Shown here: positions 27,594 to 36,626 of the stretch, piece after piece
Layout of the letters: the number at the start of each line of letters is the position of its first letter
Position numbering within the stretch: the first letter of the stretch is position 1
From: Pseudomonas sp. A-RE-19
GTDB taxonomy: Bacteria; Pseudomonadota; Gammaproteobacteria; Pseudomonadales; Pseudomonadaceae
Assembly: GCF_019956555.1 (NCBI RefSeq)
Contig: NZ_JAHBDQ010000001.1
Span: 62,001 to 126,000 of the forward strand
Reading direction: 5' to 3'
Length of the DNA stretch: 64,000 bases
Program-made: the position numbers and the translations under genes
Notes under the pieces: model-generated
Database searches by the model: none
What the model saw: the letters and a program-made list of their open reading frames with translations, nothing else
What the model was told of the DNA's origin: nothing

Positions 27594-29207
27594 ATGGAAA
27601 AGGACTTTGGGGGTCACCACTGCGCCGTCTGCCGCGACCGCGCTCTGGCAGAACGGGCGCGAAAACCCGGGCTTCGACCAGACCCGGCGGAAGAGCAACG
27701 CAAATACAACGAAATGTTGGCCAGACAACGGGCACTGGAAGACCAACGTAACGCTGCCCGGGAAGCCAAGGAAACGCGCGAAGAAGCCAACCAAGTGAAG
27801 ATCACTCTGCGTATTGGGGTGTTTTTTGATGGCACCGGCAATAACCCGTTCAATGTGGATATGGGGCGAAAGTGCGGGGCTCATCATCCGGTGTCGGCGG
27901 AGGATATGGATGGGAGTTGCGAGCCGTACATGCAGGATCCTGATAGTAGTTATGGGGGGGAAGTGACGAATGTTAAGCGGTTGTATGAGTTGTACATGGA
28001 GTCGACCGGCTCGGAAGAAATCGTTCAGAGGAAACTGGCATACGACAAGGTCTACGTTGATGGCATTGGAACATCGGCGGGCGAGCGAGACAGTCTGTTG
28101 GGCACGGCGTTGGGTCGAGGTGAGACAGGCATCGAAGCGCGGGTACATCTCGCGTTCGATCTGACCAAACGCCGGTTACGCAGCTTTCACAATGACTATC
28201 CGGACATCCAGATTCAGTCCCTAACCCTGGATGTCTTCGGTTTCAGTCGTGGCGCGGCCGCCGCCCGACATTTCGCCTGCTTGTGCCTGAACAGAACCAA
28301 CAGCCCGCTCCGGGAAACCCTGGCCCTGCCGGATAGACTATTCACCCGGGACTTCAGCAAGGTGTTTGGTGAAGGGGTCAACATTGGGTTTATCGGCCTG
28401 CTCGACACCGTTGCTTCCGTGGGCGGCCTGAGTAACCTGGGGTATGTGCGCAGTCCGGCAACCCCTGGGGTCAAGTTGTATTTGATGCCGCGCTTCTTCC
28501 CCAATGTTTTGCAACTGGTGGCACGGGACGAATACCGGGCCAATTTCGCTCTCAATCGCGTCGGCCCGGATCATCCGGAAATCAGTCTGCCGGGGGCTCA
28601 CTCGGATATCGGCGGCGGTTACCGCGATGAAATCGAAGAGCGCGTAATACTCAGCCCCCTGCAAGCCTTGGATGTTGGCGAGCTCACCGACGTAAAAACC
28701 ACCTCGATCTACCGCGACGCCCAACGGGAACGGGCGAAATGGCACGCCAAGGGCTGGCCACTGGAGATGCTGGAACTGGTCACCCCTGACCCGATAAAGC
28801 TGCGGCCTGAACCCAGGGAGCAAAATGCGCCGAAACAAAAGCGGGTATTTGTCGGCTTGCAGCTACGACGTAAGATCGGTGCCGGGCTGTCGCGAGTGTA
28901 TCTGCGGGTGATGTATGAGGCAGCCAAGAAGCATGGGGTTGAGTTTGACGATATTCAGCAACGCGCCGCATTTGCACCACCTACCGATCTTCAGCCAATG
29001 TGCGAGCGGTTTGTCGCAGGCGACTACAGCATTTCACCGGCTGAAGACCAACTGCTGAAGCTGCACTACATCCACCAGTCAGCACACTGGAACCCGACCT
29101 TTCTTTCGGGCCCTCGTACCACCCGATTCGAACTGGCCTATGCCCATGTCCCGACGGCGGATGCCGTACGGGTACATCACCCACATGTACCGGAATGGAT
29201 GCTGTAA
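27594..29207 (+). CDS. Tle1-like DUF2235 lipase, putative type VI effector
   Basis: A 537-residue protein. After a charged N-terminus with a Cys pair (HHCAVCRD) and a predicted coiled coil (~30-65), the DUF2235 fold starts at IGVFFDGTGNN. It contains the nucleophile elbow GFSRGAAAAR (Ser218) and PGAHSDIGGG with the acidic member (Asp338). DUF2235 is the domain of Tle1 phospholipase effectors delivered by type VI secretion. ATG 27594 is preferred because AAGGG lies just upstream. No VgrG, PAAR or secretion-core gene lies beside it, so delivery is inferred from family and from the linked DUF2931 gene. Confidence 0.85.
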   Translation: MEKDFGGHHCAVCRDRALAERARKPGLRPDPAEEQRKYNEMLARQRALEDQRNAAREAKETREEANQVKITLRIGVFFDGTGNNPFNVDMGRKCGAHHPVSAEDMDGSCEPYMQDPDSSYGGEVTNVKRLYELYMESTGSEEIVQRKLAYDKVYVDGIGTSAGERDSLLGTALGRGETGIEARVHLAFDLTKRRLRSFHNDYPDIQIQSLTLDVFGFSRGAAAARHFACLCLNRTNSPLRETLALPDRLFTRDFSKVFGEGVNIGFIGLLDTVASVGGLSNLGYVRSPATPGVKLYLMPRFFPNVLQLVARDEYRANFALNRVGPDHPEISLPGAHSDIGGGYRDEIEERVILSPLQALDVGELTDVKTTSIYRDAQRERAKWHAKGWPLEMLELVTPDPIKLRPEPREQNAPKQKRVFVGLQLRRKIGAGLSRVYLRVMYEAAKKHGVEFDDIQQRAAFAPPTDLQPMCERFVAGDYSISPAEDQLLKLHYIHQSAHWNPTFLSGPRTTRFELAYAHVPTADAVRVHHPHVPEWML

Positions 29208-29209
29208 CC

Positions 29210-29863
29210 ATGAAAAACCTGATCGCACTTTTAGCCATATTTTCGATAAGCGCGTGTCAGGCCGTCGATCCGCTTTCCGCCAAAAATGATTTTAAAACAC
29301 GCTGGTGGTACATCGGTTTTACCGAACCCGCTCACATGACGGTTTGGGTCGAGACCTCCGCCGTCGAGGATGTAAAGGGGCGGATAATTCACCATGTCGC
29401 AGCAGGAGCAGCAGCCCGTAGCGATTATGAGAATGGAACTGAAAACGCACGGGGCTGGGTGGGCATCGGTGGTGAAGGCATGCCAGTCACCGGTGCCGAC
29501 TTACCGAAACGCCTCTTTGTGCGCTGGCAATCGATTGTCGAGCGCAAGACCTACGCGGGCTGGATTGATATTTCCGAATCCACCCGCGACATCATGCGCA
29601 ATTCGACAGCCCGACGTTGCTATAAAACACCTGAGTACTCCGCCAATTCCGCTGCTTCACTCAACCTGGGGTTGGCACCGGGAGGGATCATCCAGGTATG
29701 GACCCGCGACGACTGTTTCCGCGCCCACAAAGTCGACCGAGGGCAAGTCGGCATCGAGCCGTTAGGCCCCGATCAAGGCAAGTACAACGGTTTCTACGGC
29801 AAGATCAAAGACTCTTCAAAGCGCTACATCGAACGTTTTGGCATTCCCTATGGCAGTTGGTGA
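29210..29863 (+). CDS. DUF2931 lipoprotein, probable Tle1 immunity protein
   Basis: A 217-residue lipoprotein with signal peptide and lipobox (SISAC, Cys16), followed by the DUF2931 pattern (WWYIGFTEPAHMTVWVET). It starts 2 bp after the lipase stop. DUF2931 genes regularly follow DUF2235 effector genes, and periplasmic lipoprotein immunity proteins are known for Tle1-type lipases (family knowledge). ATG 29210 gives a compact signal peptide. The product should sit at the periplasmic face of a membrane and protect against the cognate lipase (inference). Confidence 0.8.
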   Translation: MKNLIALLAIFSISACQAVDPLSAKNDFKTRWWYIGFTEPAHMTVWVETSAVEDVKGRIIHHVAAGAAARSDYENGTENARGWVGIGGEGMPVTGADLPKRLFVRWQSIVERKTYAGWIDISESTRDIMRNSTARRCYKTPEYSANSAASLNLGLAPGGIIQVWTRDDCFRAHKVDRGQVGIEPLGPDQGKYNGFYGKIKDSSKRYIERFGIPYGSW

Positions 29864-29889
29864 TGATGCAGCTTCGAGCTAATAAAAAA

Positions 29890-29922
29890 GCGGCGACTGC
29901 TGGTACAGTCGCCGCAAAAAAA
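29890..29922 (-). terminator. Rho-independent terminator of the YeiH operon
   Basis: Perfect 10-bp stem GCGGCGACTG / CAGTCGCCGC (29890-29899, 29906-29915). On the minus strand it is followed by a run of Ts (complement of AATAAAAAAG), so it ends minus-strand transcripts coming from the YeiH gene. A second hairpin (CCGGTGTC / GACACCGG) lies at 29923-29941. Confidence 0.75.
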
Positions 29923-29953
29923 CCGGTGTCTATGACACCGGCCGAGGAGTCCT

Positions 29954-29981
29954 GTGGCGAGGGAGCTTGCTCCCTCGCCAC
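29954..29981. repeat. REP-like extragenic palindrome
   Basis: A 13-bp perfect inverted repeat, GTGGCGAGGGAGC and its complement separated by TT, of the kind scattered between convergent genes in fluorescens-group Pseudomonas. On the plus strand it is followed by TGTTTTG, so it may also stop transcripts of the DUF2235/DUF2931 pair. Confidence 0.75.
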
Positions 29982-29993
29982 TGTTTTGTGCGC

Positions 29994-31004
29994 CTACAGT
30001 CCCCAGCGCAGCAACAACAACACCAGCACGACAAGGAACACCGTCTCCCCCACCATCAGCAAAATGGGCTTGATGCCGACAGCAGCCAACTCCTTGAGCT
30101 GGGTCTTCATACCCAGGGCACTGATGGAAACCACCAGGCACCAGCGCGATAGCTCGTTGACCGATCCCTGCACCACCGGGGCCACCCAGCCGGTGCTGTT
30201 GATACAGGCCAGAATCAGAAACCCGACGGCGAACCATGGCAGCAGCGGCGGTCGTTTGCCGGTCGGGTCGGCACCCTGCATCCGAGTGATCATGGCCGCG
30301 GTGACGATCACCGGCAGCAGCATGGCAACCCGCATCAACTTGATCACCGTGGCCGTATCGCCGGTCTCGGTCGACATGCTGTAACCGGCACCGACCACCT
30401 GGGCCACATCGTGGATGGTGGCGCCGAGAAACACGCCCGCCACTTGCGGCGACAATGACAACCAGTTGGCGATCATCGGGTACACGATCATCGCCAGGGT
30501 CGACAGCGCCGACACCCCGATCACCGTGAATAACGTCGCACGTTCTTTCTGCGGATGGTTCGGCAACGCCGCCGCCAGCGCCAGCGCGGCGGACGCGCCA
30601 CAAATCGCGGTGGCTCCGCCGGTGAGCATGCCAAACAAGCGCTGAAACCCCATGGCCTTGGCCGCGATCACCGAAACGCCGATCGTCACCACCACCAGAA
30701 TCACCACCAGGGCCACAGGCTTCCAGCCCAGCGCGGCTATCTGTTCGAGGGTGATGCGCATGCCCAGCAAGGCCACGCCAATGCGTAACACCGTGCGCGC
30801 CGTGAACTCGATGCCGGCCTTGCAGGCGCTGTCACCGGCCAGAAAGTTGAGCGCCATGCCCAACAGCAAGGCAAACAACATCACCGGTGCACTGTAGTGC
30901 TCGGATAAAAAGGACGCGGCGGCCGCGACGATCAGACTGACGACAAAACCTGGCGCCAGTTCGCGCGTTCGGCTGTGGATACGGGTAAGAGCGATAGTGC
31001 TCAT
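29994..31004 (-). CDS. YeiH/UPF0324-family membrane protein
   Basis: A 336-residue integral membrane protein with about ten helices and the conserved LLGMRITLEQIAALGWKP and GGATAICGASAALA segments of the YeiH family (PF03601), often annotated as sulfate or sulfite exporters. Its start overlaps the Rieske gene stop by ATGA, and it is the last gene of the seven-gene cluster before a strong terminator. With a TauD-type dioxygenase upstream, export of a sulfur oxyanion released from a sulfonate is a possible role, but this is inference. Confidence 0.85.
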   Translation of the reverse strand: MSTIALTRIHSRTRELAPGFVVSLIVAAAASFLSEHYSAPVMLFALLLGMALNFLAGDSACKAGIEFTARTVLRIGVALLGMRITLEQIAALGWKPVALVVILVVVTIGVSVIAAKAMGFQRLFGMLTGGATAICGASAALALAAALPNHPQKERATLFTVIGVSALSTLAMIVYPMIANWLSLSPQVAGVFLGATIHDVAQVVGAGYSMSTETGDTATVIKLMRVAMLLPVIVTAAMITRMQGADPTGKRPPLLPWFAVGFLILACINSTGWVAPVVQGSVNELSRWCLVVSISALGMKTQLKELAAVGIKPILLMVGETVFLVVLVLLLLRWGL

Positions 31005-31327
31005 GGCACGGACTCCTCGGGAACGATGACGATGAATGCCTGGCCGTCAATGATCTCGACCGGGTAGTTGGCGACTTTGAGCTGGGTTGAGTTGAGCAAG
31101 TAGCCGCTTTGCAGATCGAAGCGCAGACCATGGGCGCAGCACTGAATCACCCGCCCATCAAGGCGCCCGCCACACAGCGACGCGCCCTGGTGCGGGCAAC
31201 TGTCGTCGATGGCGAACAGGTCACCTCCGACGTTGAATAACGCCAGGCTTTTGCCATCGAATTCGAACAGCGCACGACCACCCGCCTGCGGGAGTTTTCC
31301 GGCAGGCACGGGGATACGTAGACTCAT
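31001..31327 (-). CDS. Small Rieske [2Fe-2S] protein
   Basis: A 108-residue soluble Rieske-fold protein with the cluster ligands in CPH (box 1) and CCAH (box 2), separated by the spacing usual for Rieske ferredoxins. It overlaps both neighbours by ATGA (downstream YeiH, upstream DsbA-like gene), so translation is coupled. No oxygenase large subunit lies nearby. It may pass electrons to a partner elsewhere, or serve the quinone-oxidoreductase-like or dioxygenase step of this cluster. Confidence 0.9.
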   Translation of the reverse strand: MSLRIPVPAGKLPQAGGRALFEFDGKSLALFNVGGDLFAIDDSCPHQGASLCGGRLDGRVIQCCAHGLRFDLQSGYLLNSTQLKVANYPVEIIDGQAFIVIVPEESVP

Positions 31328-31986
31328 ACTGGCTGCCGCTCATGAGCACTTTTGAGCAAGGCTTCGCACATGGCGTCAAGCAACGCTTCGGCAGGCTCTG
31401 CGCCCACCACCGTCAGGCGATTGTCGAACCGAAAACTGGGCACGCCGTTGGTGGCCCCGGGGAATCCATCAAAGGGACTGGCGTCGCCCAGCAAGCAGTC
31501 AGACACGGTGTCCGCCTCAACGCCGCACGACCGGGCGATGGCGATCAAGGTCTCACGGCAACCCAGGTCTTCGCCGTTCTGGAAATACGCCGCGAACAAA
31601 CGCTCAAGCACGTCATCACGCAGTTCAACATTGCCCAACACGCTGACACGCTCCAGCAGACGATGGGCGTCCGCAGTGTTGGGCATCGTCGTGATGCGGC
31701 TCAAGTCGATGGCCAGCCCGACGTCCATCGCAGCCTGCTGCACCTGGGCCTGACGCATCGCTACAACTTCAGGGCTGCCCAGACGCTTGCGATAAAACTC
31801 GGCGAAGGGTTCACCCTGTGCCGGCAGCTGCGGCAGCAATTGCACCCCGTGCCACACCGTAGTGATTTCCACGCCGGGTTGCCGGACACGCAGCAGCGCT
31901 TGCGCGCGCTCCAGTTGACGCTTGCCGATCAGGCACCACGGGCAGATGAAATCGAAGAACACATCAATACGTAAACGACCACTCAC
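31324..31986 (-). CDS. DsbA/FrnE-family thiol oxidoreductase-like protein
   Basis: A 220-residue thioredoxin-fold protein with a helical insert. The active-site motif CPWC is in VFFDFICPWCLIGKRQ, and the cis-proline loop is NGVPSF. There is no signal peptide, so it is cytoplasmic, as for FrnE and for the related 2-hydroxychromene-2-carboxylate isomerase and glutathione-transferase kappa groups. ATGA overlaps link it to the MFS gene before it and the Rieske gene after it. In this setting it could isomerise a pathway intermediate or handle a thiol-linked one; the sequence does not decide. Confidence 0.87.
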   Translation of the reverse strand: MSGRLRIDVFFDFICPWCLIGKRQLERAQALLRVRQPGVEITTVWHGVQLLPQLPAQGEPFAEFYRKRLGSPEVVAMRQAQVQQAAMDVGLAIDLSRITTMPNTADAHRLLERVSVLGNVELRDDVLERLFAAYFQNGEDLGCRETLIAIARSCGVEADTVSDCLLGDASPFDGFPGATNGVPSFRFDNRLTVVGAEPAEALLDAMCEALLKSAHERQPV

Positions 31987-33314
31987 ACCTTCACCTCTAA
32001 CACCGCTTTGCTAATCGAATCGTGAACGTGCTCGCCTCGAAGACGGGCAATGTCCTTGTGGTAATGACACTTGGCATAAAACAACACGGCCGCTGCCGCG
32101 ATGCTGACCAGTGGCACCATTTGAAAAGCTGCATGCAAGCCGATGAGGTCGGACACCCTGCCGGTGATGAACGGCCCAGGCGCCAGCCCCAGCATGTTGT
32201 TGGCCAGGGTCAGCGTGGCGAACGCCGTGCCGTGGACCGAGTAATGGGTCAGGTTGGCAACCATGGCTCCGCAAGGGCCGGTCGTGCCGGCGGCAATCAA
32301 CATGCCCAGGCAGATCAGCACCAGTTGCACAGGCCCTGCCGGCAGGGCGAACGCCGCCGACAACAGCAGGCAACTGCCCAGGCAATAGGCGATAGCCAAA
32401 GCGACTTTGCGCTCCGGCGAATGGCGACACAGTCGATCGCTGAGCATGCCGCACAGGATCATCCCCGCACCGCTGCACAGCACGATGATCGCCGCGACGC
32501 CGCCCGCCTTGTCCGTGGCCATGTCGTAATAGCGATTGAGGTAACTGGGCATCCACACAATGACGGTGCCGCCGACGAACAGTTGCAAGCCACTGCCGAT
32601 GTAGGCAGCGATCACCGAGCGGCTGGAAAACAGCGTACGCAAGGGGCGCTTGACCGCGGCAGCCGTCTTGTTCGCCACCTGGGCGGCACGTTGCGGCGCA
32701 ATGCGTGCTTCCTTGACGATGATCGGGTAAAGCACCGCCAGCAGCAGGCCGAACAGCGACATGCCGGCGAACGACCAGCGCCAGCCCAGTTTGGCGGCGA
32801 TTGCTCCGCCCAACGCCATACCCAATACCGAACCGAACATGCCGCCCGCCATGAACGCACTGGTCAGGGTTGCACGCATGTGTTTGGGAAACACCGAAAT
32901 TACCACCGCGATGCCGACGCTGCCGTACGCCGCTTCGCCGACGCCGACCATGAACCGTGCAATGAACATCTGCTGATAGTCCTGCGCCAACGCACAACCC
33001 AGCGTTGCCAGGCTCCACAGCAAAGCCATCAGCGCCAGGCTCTTGACCCGGCCGAAGCGATCCGCCAGCAACGACAGGGGAAAGGTCAGCAGCCCCACCA
33101 TCAGGGCGACAATGCCACTGAGCAGGCCGAGCTGGCCGTCGCTCAGGGCCCATTCGCCCTTGAGCATCGGGAACACCGCGTTCAATACCTGACGCGACAT
33201 GTAATCGGAAATCAACAGGCCGAACGTCAGTGCAAAGACGATCCAGGCATACTTGCGCGCAACGCCGACGCCACTGCAGTCATCATCGTCTGCGGCGATT
33301 GGGTGAAAGGCCAT
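31983..33314 (-). CDS. MFS transporter, probably for the cluster substrate
   Basis: A 443-residue major facilitator with twelve predicted helices. The loop 2-3 motif is LADRFGRVKSLA and the helix-5 region is GGMFGSVLGMALGGAIAAKLGWRW. It belongs to the organic-anion or aromatic-acid side of the superfamily by general pattern. An AGGAGG ribosome site precedes ATG 33314. The stop overlaps the DsbA-like start by 4 bp. Uptake of the compound degraded by the cluster is the likeliest role. Confidence 0.88.
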   Translation of the reverse strand: MAFHPIAADDDDCSGVGVARKYAWIVFALTFGLLISDYMSRQVLNAVFPMLKGEWALSDGQLGLLSGIVALMVGLLTFPLSLLADRFGRVKSLALMALLWSLATLGCALAQDYQQMFIARFMVGVGEAAYGSVGIAVVISVFPKHMRATLTSAFMAGGMFGSVLGMALGGAIAAKLGWRWSFAGMSLFGLLLAVLYPIIVKEARIAPQRAAQVANKTAAAVKRPLRTLFSSRSVIAAYIGSGLQLFVGGTVIVWMPSYLNRYYDMATDKAGGVAAIIVLCSGAGMILCGMLSDRLCRHSPERKVALAIAYCLGSCLLLSAAFALPAGPVQLVLICLGMLIAAGTTGPCGAMVANLTHYSVHGTAFATLTLANNMLGLAPGPFITGRVSDLIGLHAAFQMVPLVSIAAAAVLFYAKCHYHKDIARLRGEHVHDSISKAVLEVKV

Positions 33315-33406
33315 GCAGCCTCCTCAAAGCTTTGTTTTATTGTTGTTATCAAGCGTGTTGCAGTGTAGCGAGCGGGTGGCCATTGACCGCCCGCATCGTC
33401 TGCCGA

Positions 33407-34459
33407 TCAGCCGCGTTGCGGCACACCTTTCTGCCCAGCCTTGCGGTTGGGGGCCATGCCGTTGGCCAACAGGGTTTCTTCGATGCTTGGGTACTGCACA
33501 CCGATGCGATAGATCTCGCGGGCTTCTTTGCCCGTGGCGATTTCGCGACCCAGTTCATGAGCGATGCGCACGGTCTGCTTGATCTGCGCAACTGAACCGA
33601 AACGATCGCCCTTGTGATCAATGATAGTGTCTTCATTGCCCACACGCGGGTGCATACCCATGGCCATCGACATGGTGTTGAACGGCATGACGTTCTTGAG
33701 CAGCGACTCGGAGGTCAGGGTGCACCCGTCCGGCGCGCGGTGGATGAAGTTGAAGAAGTTGAATGGATTGGGGCCATCGAAACCGCCACCGATACCGATC
33801 CAGGTCAGGTTCAACGGACCCTTGTAGACGCCCTTGCGCACCAGCCGCTCAAGGGTTTCCATGGCATGCATGCCGGTCAGCTGGAAGTGCGGCTGGATGC
33901 CGTTGTCCATCAGACGCTTGAGGTGCTCGGCGACCCAGGCCGGACCGGCCGGCACGGTCATTTCGCTGTAGGCTGCCTGATAGGCAGGATTGGCCAGGGA
34001 CGTGCCCTCCAGGTATTCCGGATACAGCAGTTCCATGATGTTCATCTGGGTGGTGTTGATGGCCACCGTGACCTGATCCGGTTTTGGCGTCAGCTCGGCC
34101 AACATGTGGCGAGTATCGTCAGACAGCCACTTGGCGGCTTCACCATCGCTTTCGGGGGCGAAGGAAATCGAACCACCGACCTGGATGATCATGTCCGGCA
34201 CGGCTTCACGCACACCGGCGATCAGTTCGTTGAACTTGGACAGACGCTTGGAACCCTTGCCGTCCAACTCACGCACGTGCAGGTGCAATACCGTTGCACC
34301 CGCCTCATAACAATCCACCGCCTTCTGCACCTGCTCGGCCATGGTCAGCGGGATGTCCTCGGGAAAGTCTTCCGGCATCCACTCGGGGCCATACGGGGCC
34401 ACGGTGATGACCACCTTATCCATGTTTTCCGGGTGCAGGGAATCGTCGAAGAATTGCAT
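33407..34459 (-). CDS. BKACE-family beta-keto acid cleavage enzyme (DUF849)
   Basis: A 350-residue TIM-barrel enzyme of the BKACE family, which uses acetyl-CoA to split beta-keto acids into acetoacetate and an acyl-CoA (family chemistry from 3-keto-5-aminohexanoate cleavage enzyme). The N-terminal KVVITVAPYGPEW block and zinc-binding HLHVRE are present. A strong AGGAGTAACTC leader precedes the start. Members differ mainly in substrate pocket, so the beta-keto acid is unknown. It lies between a TauD-type dioxygenase and an MFS permease, pointing to a complete small catabolic route. Confidence 0.9.
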   Translation of the reverse strand: MQFFDDSLHPENMDKVVITVAPYGPEWMPEDFPEDIPLTMAEQVQKAVDCYEAGATVLHLHVRELDGKGSKRLSKFNELIAGVREAVPDMIIQVGGSISFAPESDGEAAKWLSDDTRHMLAELTPKPDQVTVAINTTQMNIMELLYPEYLEGTSLANPAYQAAYSEMTVPAGPAWVAEHLKRLMDNGIQPHFQLTGMHAMETLERLVRKGVYKGPLNLTWIGIGGGFDGPNPFNFFNFIHRAPDGCTLTSESLLKNVMPFNTMSMAMGMHPRVGNEDTIIDHKGDRFGSVAQIKQTVRIAHELGREIATGKEAREIYRIGVQYPSIEETLLANGMAPNRKAGQKGVPQRG

Positions 34460-34546
34460 GAGTTACTCCTGTTTTTATGATTGTCCCGCCCACCCGGGAT
34501 CGTGCCGGGCAGACGTGTTTACGAGTGCGAATGCAAAAAGGGTCGA

Positions 34547-35395
34547 TCAGTACGTCTTGTCGCCGATGATGCCGGCACGTTCCATCTTGCGATGACACGG
34601 CGGGTAATCCATGACGGCGTAGTGCTGGGTACTGCGGTTGTCCCAGATGGCGATGCTGTTGGGTTTCCAGCGCCAGCGCACTTGATACTCGGGGATGTAC
34701 GCCTGGCTGATCAGGTAGCGCAGCAGCTCACTCGCGCCCGGGTTGGCGTCCTGGCCGAAGCGCACCCGCTCGGGGGTGTGGTAGTTGCTCAAGTGCGTGG
34801 TGAAGGCGTTGACGAACAGCACCTTTTCGCCGGTTTCCGGGTGGGTGCGCACCACCGGGTGCTCGGCATCCGGGTACATCGCCCTGAGCGCCAGACGCTT
34901 TTCGATCGGCATGGCGGCGCCGAAACTCGCTTCGATGCTGTGGCGCGCGCGCAGGTCGGCGATCTTCACTTTCACGTCTTCCGGCAAGCGTGCATAGGCC
35001 TCGACCATGTTGCCCCACATGGTGTCACCGCCCACCGGCGGGCACTCTACGCAGCGCAGCACGCAGCCCATCGGCGGCGCCTCGCGCCAGGTCGCGTCGC
35101 TGTGCCAGGAGTTTTCATAGCGGTCAGCCGGCTGGTCCGGCCGCTTGTAGATGCGCACCAGCCCAGGATGATCCGGATCACTGTCGGCCACCGGATGATC
35201 CTCCAGTTCGCCAAAGCGCCGGGCGAAGGCCACATGCTCGGCGCGTGTGATGTCCTGATCACGCAGGAACACCACCCGGTGCTTGAGCAACTGAGCACGA
35301 ATCTCGGCAAAAAGACCGTCGTCATGCACCGCGTCGGCGAGGTTGACGCCCACCAGCTCCGCGCCAATGCTGCAGGTCAATTGTTCGACTTTCAT
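34547..35395 (-). CDS. TauD/TfdA-family 2-oxoglutarate-dependent dioxygenase
   Basis: A 282-residue non-heme iron oxygenase that couples decarboxylation of 2-oxoglutarate to hydroxylation of a substrate. The iron ligands are WHSDATW (His-X-Asp) and the distal His in STQHYAVMDYPP, followed by the Arg that binds 2-oxoglutarate in CHRKMERAG. ATG 35395 (MKVEQLTCSIGAEL) matches the family start and has AAGGGAG upstream; a much longer reading frame upstream of it is antisense noise over the neighbour. The substrate may be a sulfonate, aryloxy-acid or other acid. Confidence 0.92.
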   Translation of the reverse strand: MKVEQLTCSIGAELVGVNLADAVHDDGLFAEIRAQLLKHRVVFLRDQDITRAEHVAFARRFGELEDHPVADSDPDHPGLVRIYKRPDQPADRYENSWHSDATWREAPPMGCVLRCVECPPVGGDTMWGNMVEAYARLPEDVKVKIADLRARHSIEASFGAAMPIEKRLALRAMYPDAEHPVVRTHPETGEKVLFVNAFTTHLSNYHTPERVRFGQDANPGASELLRYLISQAYIPEYQVRWRWKPNSIAIWDNRSTQHYAVMDYPPCHRKMERAGIIGDKTY

Positions 35396-35409
35396 GGCAG
35401 ACGACTCCC

Positions 35410-36390
35410 TTAAATGACGAAAATCGATGAGCCCGTGGTCTTGCGTGATTCCAGGTCGCGATGGGCCTGGACGGCATCCTGCAAGGCATAGTGCTGGTTG
35501 ATCTCGATCTTGATCCGACCGCTGCCAACATGATCGAACAACTCGCCCGCCAACGCGGCTTTTTCCGCCGGGTCGGCGATGTAATCGGCCAGGGCCGGAC
35601 GGGTCAGGAACAGCGAGCCTTTCATCGCCAGCAATACCGGATCGAAGGCCGGGATCGGACCGGATGCCGTGCCCACGCACACCATCAGGCCGCGGCGCTT
35701 GAGCGAATCCAGGGAGCCCATGAAAGTATTCTTGCCAACACTGTCGAACACCACGTTGACCCCCACGCCGTCCGTCAGCTCGCGAACGCGTTGGGCGACG
35801 TCTTCATGGCTGTAGTTGATGACATGTTCGCAACCATGGGCCCGGGCAATTTCACCCTTTGCCTCGGTGGACACGGTGCCAATGACGTTCAGACCAAGCA
35901 ACTTGGCCCACTGCGAAACGATCAGGCCCACACCACCGGCAGCGGCATGCAGCAGAATACTGTCGCCGGCCTTGAAGTCGTAAATGCGCCGCATCAGGTA
36001 AGAGGACGTCAAGCCGCGCATGGTCATGGCCGCGGCGGTCTCGAAACTGATGGTTTCCGGCAGTTTGATCAGCGGTGCAGCCGGGATCAGACGCTCGGTG
36101 CTGTAGGCACCCAGGGTATTGAGAAAACCGGTGTAGGTGACGCGATCACCGACGTGTACGTTGGTCACCCCTTCGCCGATGGCCTGGACCACACCGGAGG
36201 CTTCAACCCCCATGCCGTTGGGCATCGGGATCGGGTAAGTGCCATTGCGAAAGTAGGTGTCGGCATAATTCAGACCCACCGCCACATGACGAAGACGAAC
36301 CTGGCCTGGACCGGGATCGCCGACTTCGACCTCTTCATAACGAAGGACTTCGGGACCACCGGTTTCGTAGAAGCGTACGGCTTTGGCCAT
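35410..36390 (-). CDS. Zinc-less quinone oxidoreductase-type dehydrogenase (MDR family)
   Basis: A 326-residue NADPH-dependent medium-chain reductase of the Qor type. It opens MAKAVRFYETGGPEVLRYEE, lacks the zinc-ligand cluster of alcohol dehydrogenases, and carries the cofactor loop HAAAGGVG followed by LLGLNVIGT. It is the first gene of the cluster and has a GGAG leader. Relatives reduce quinones or alpha-beta-unsaturated carbonyls. The divergent MocR gene begins about 236 bp away. Confidence 0.92.
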   Translation of the reverse strand: MAKAVRFYETGGPEVLRYEEVEVGDPGPGQVRLRHVAVGLNYADTYFRNGTYPIPMPNGMGVEASGVVQAIGEGVTNVHVGDRVTYTGFLNTLGAYSTERLIPAAPLIKLPETISFETAAAMTMRGLTSSYLMRRIYDFKAGDSILLHAAAGGVGLIVSQWAKLLGLNVIGTVSTEAKGEIARAHGCEHVINYSHEDVAQRVRELTDGVGVNVVFDSVGKNTFMGSLDSLKRRGLMVCVGTASGPIPAFDPVLLAMKGSLFLTRPALADYIADPAEKAALAGELFDHVGSGRIKIEINQHYALQDAVQAHRDLESRKTTGSSIFVI

Positions 36391-36414
36391 TTTTTCTTAT
36401 TCTCCAGTCTCAAG

Positions 36415-36448
36415 TTGGACGTGCTGCGTCGAATTGCGCTGATTGGAC
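36415..36448. promoter_or_regulatory. Candidate MocR operator: paired TTGGAC
   Basis: TTGGAC occurs at 36415-36420 and 36443-36448, 28 bp apart in direct orientation, with a related GTAGGAC just after, in the space between the dehydrogenase and MocR starts. MocR regulators characteristically bind direct repeats, and TauR-type sites contain a similar CTGGAC core (family knowledge). Assignment is by position and motif only. Confidence 0.35.
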
Positions 36449-36626
36449 TGTAGGACGCCGTCTGGCGAGTCGCTTCTCATCAGACGACAATGGCTTTTCA
36501 TTTCATGACAGTGCGCTTTGCCTCAACGCCGGCGGTGGATGACTTATCCAGTGCCTCTCGATACCCTGCGCACCTCGGTACCTGATGGTGTTCCAGGTCA
36601 AACCACCTTCTCCAGACGAGCATGTA

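Noticed and set aside
27594..29863. A complete type VI secretion locus
   Set aside because: Only an effector-immunity-like pair is present; no sheath, baseplate, VgrG or Hcp gene of a type VI system is seen anywhere in the window.
32022..33368. 448-codon frame antisense to the MFS gene at 32-33 kb
   Set aside because: Shadow of a membrane-protein gene; composition is dominated by Gln, His and Arg.
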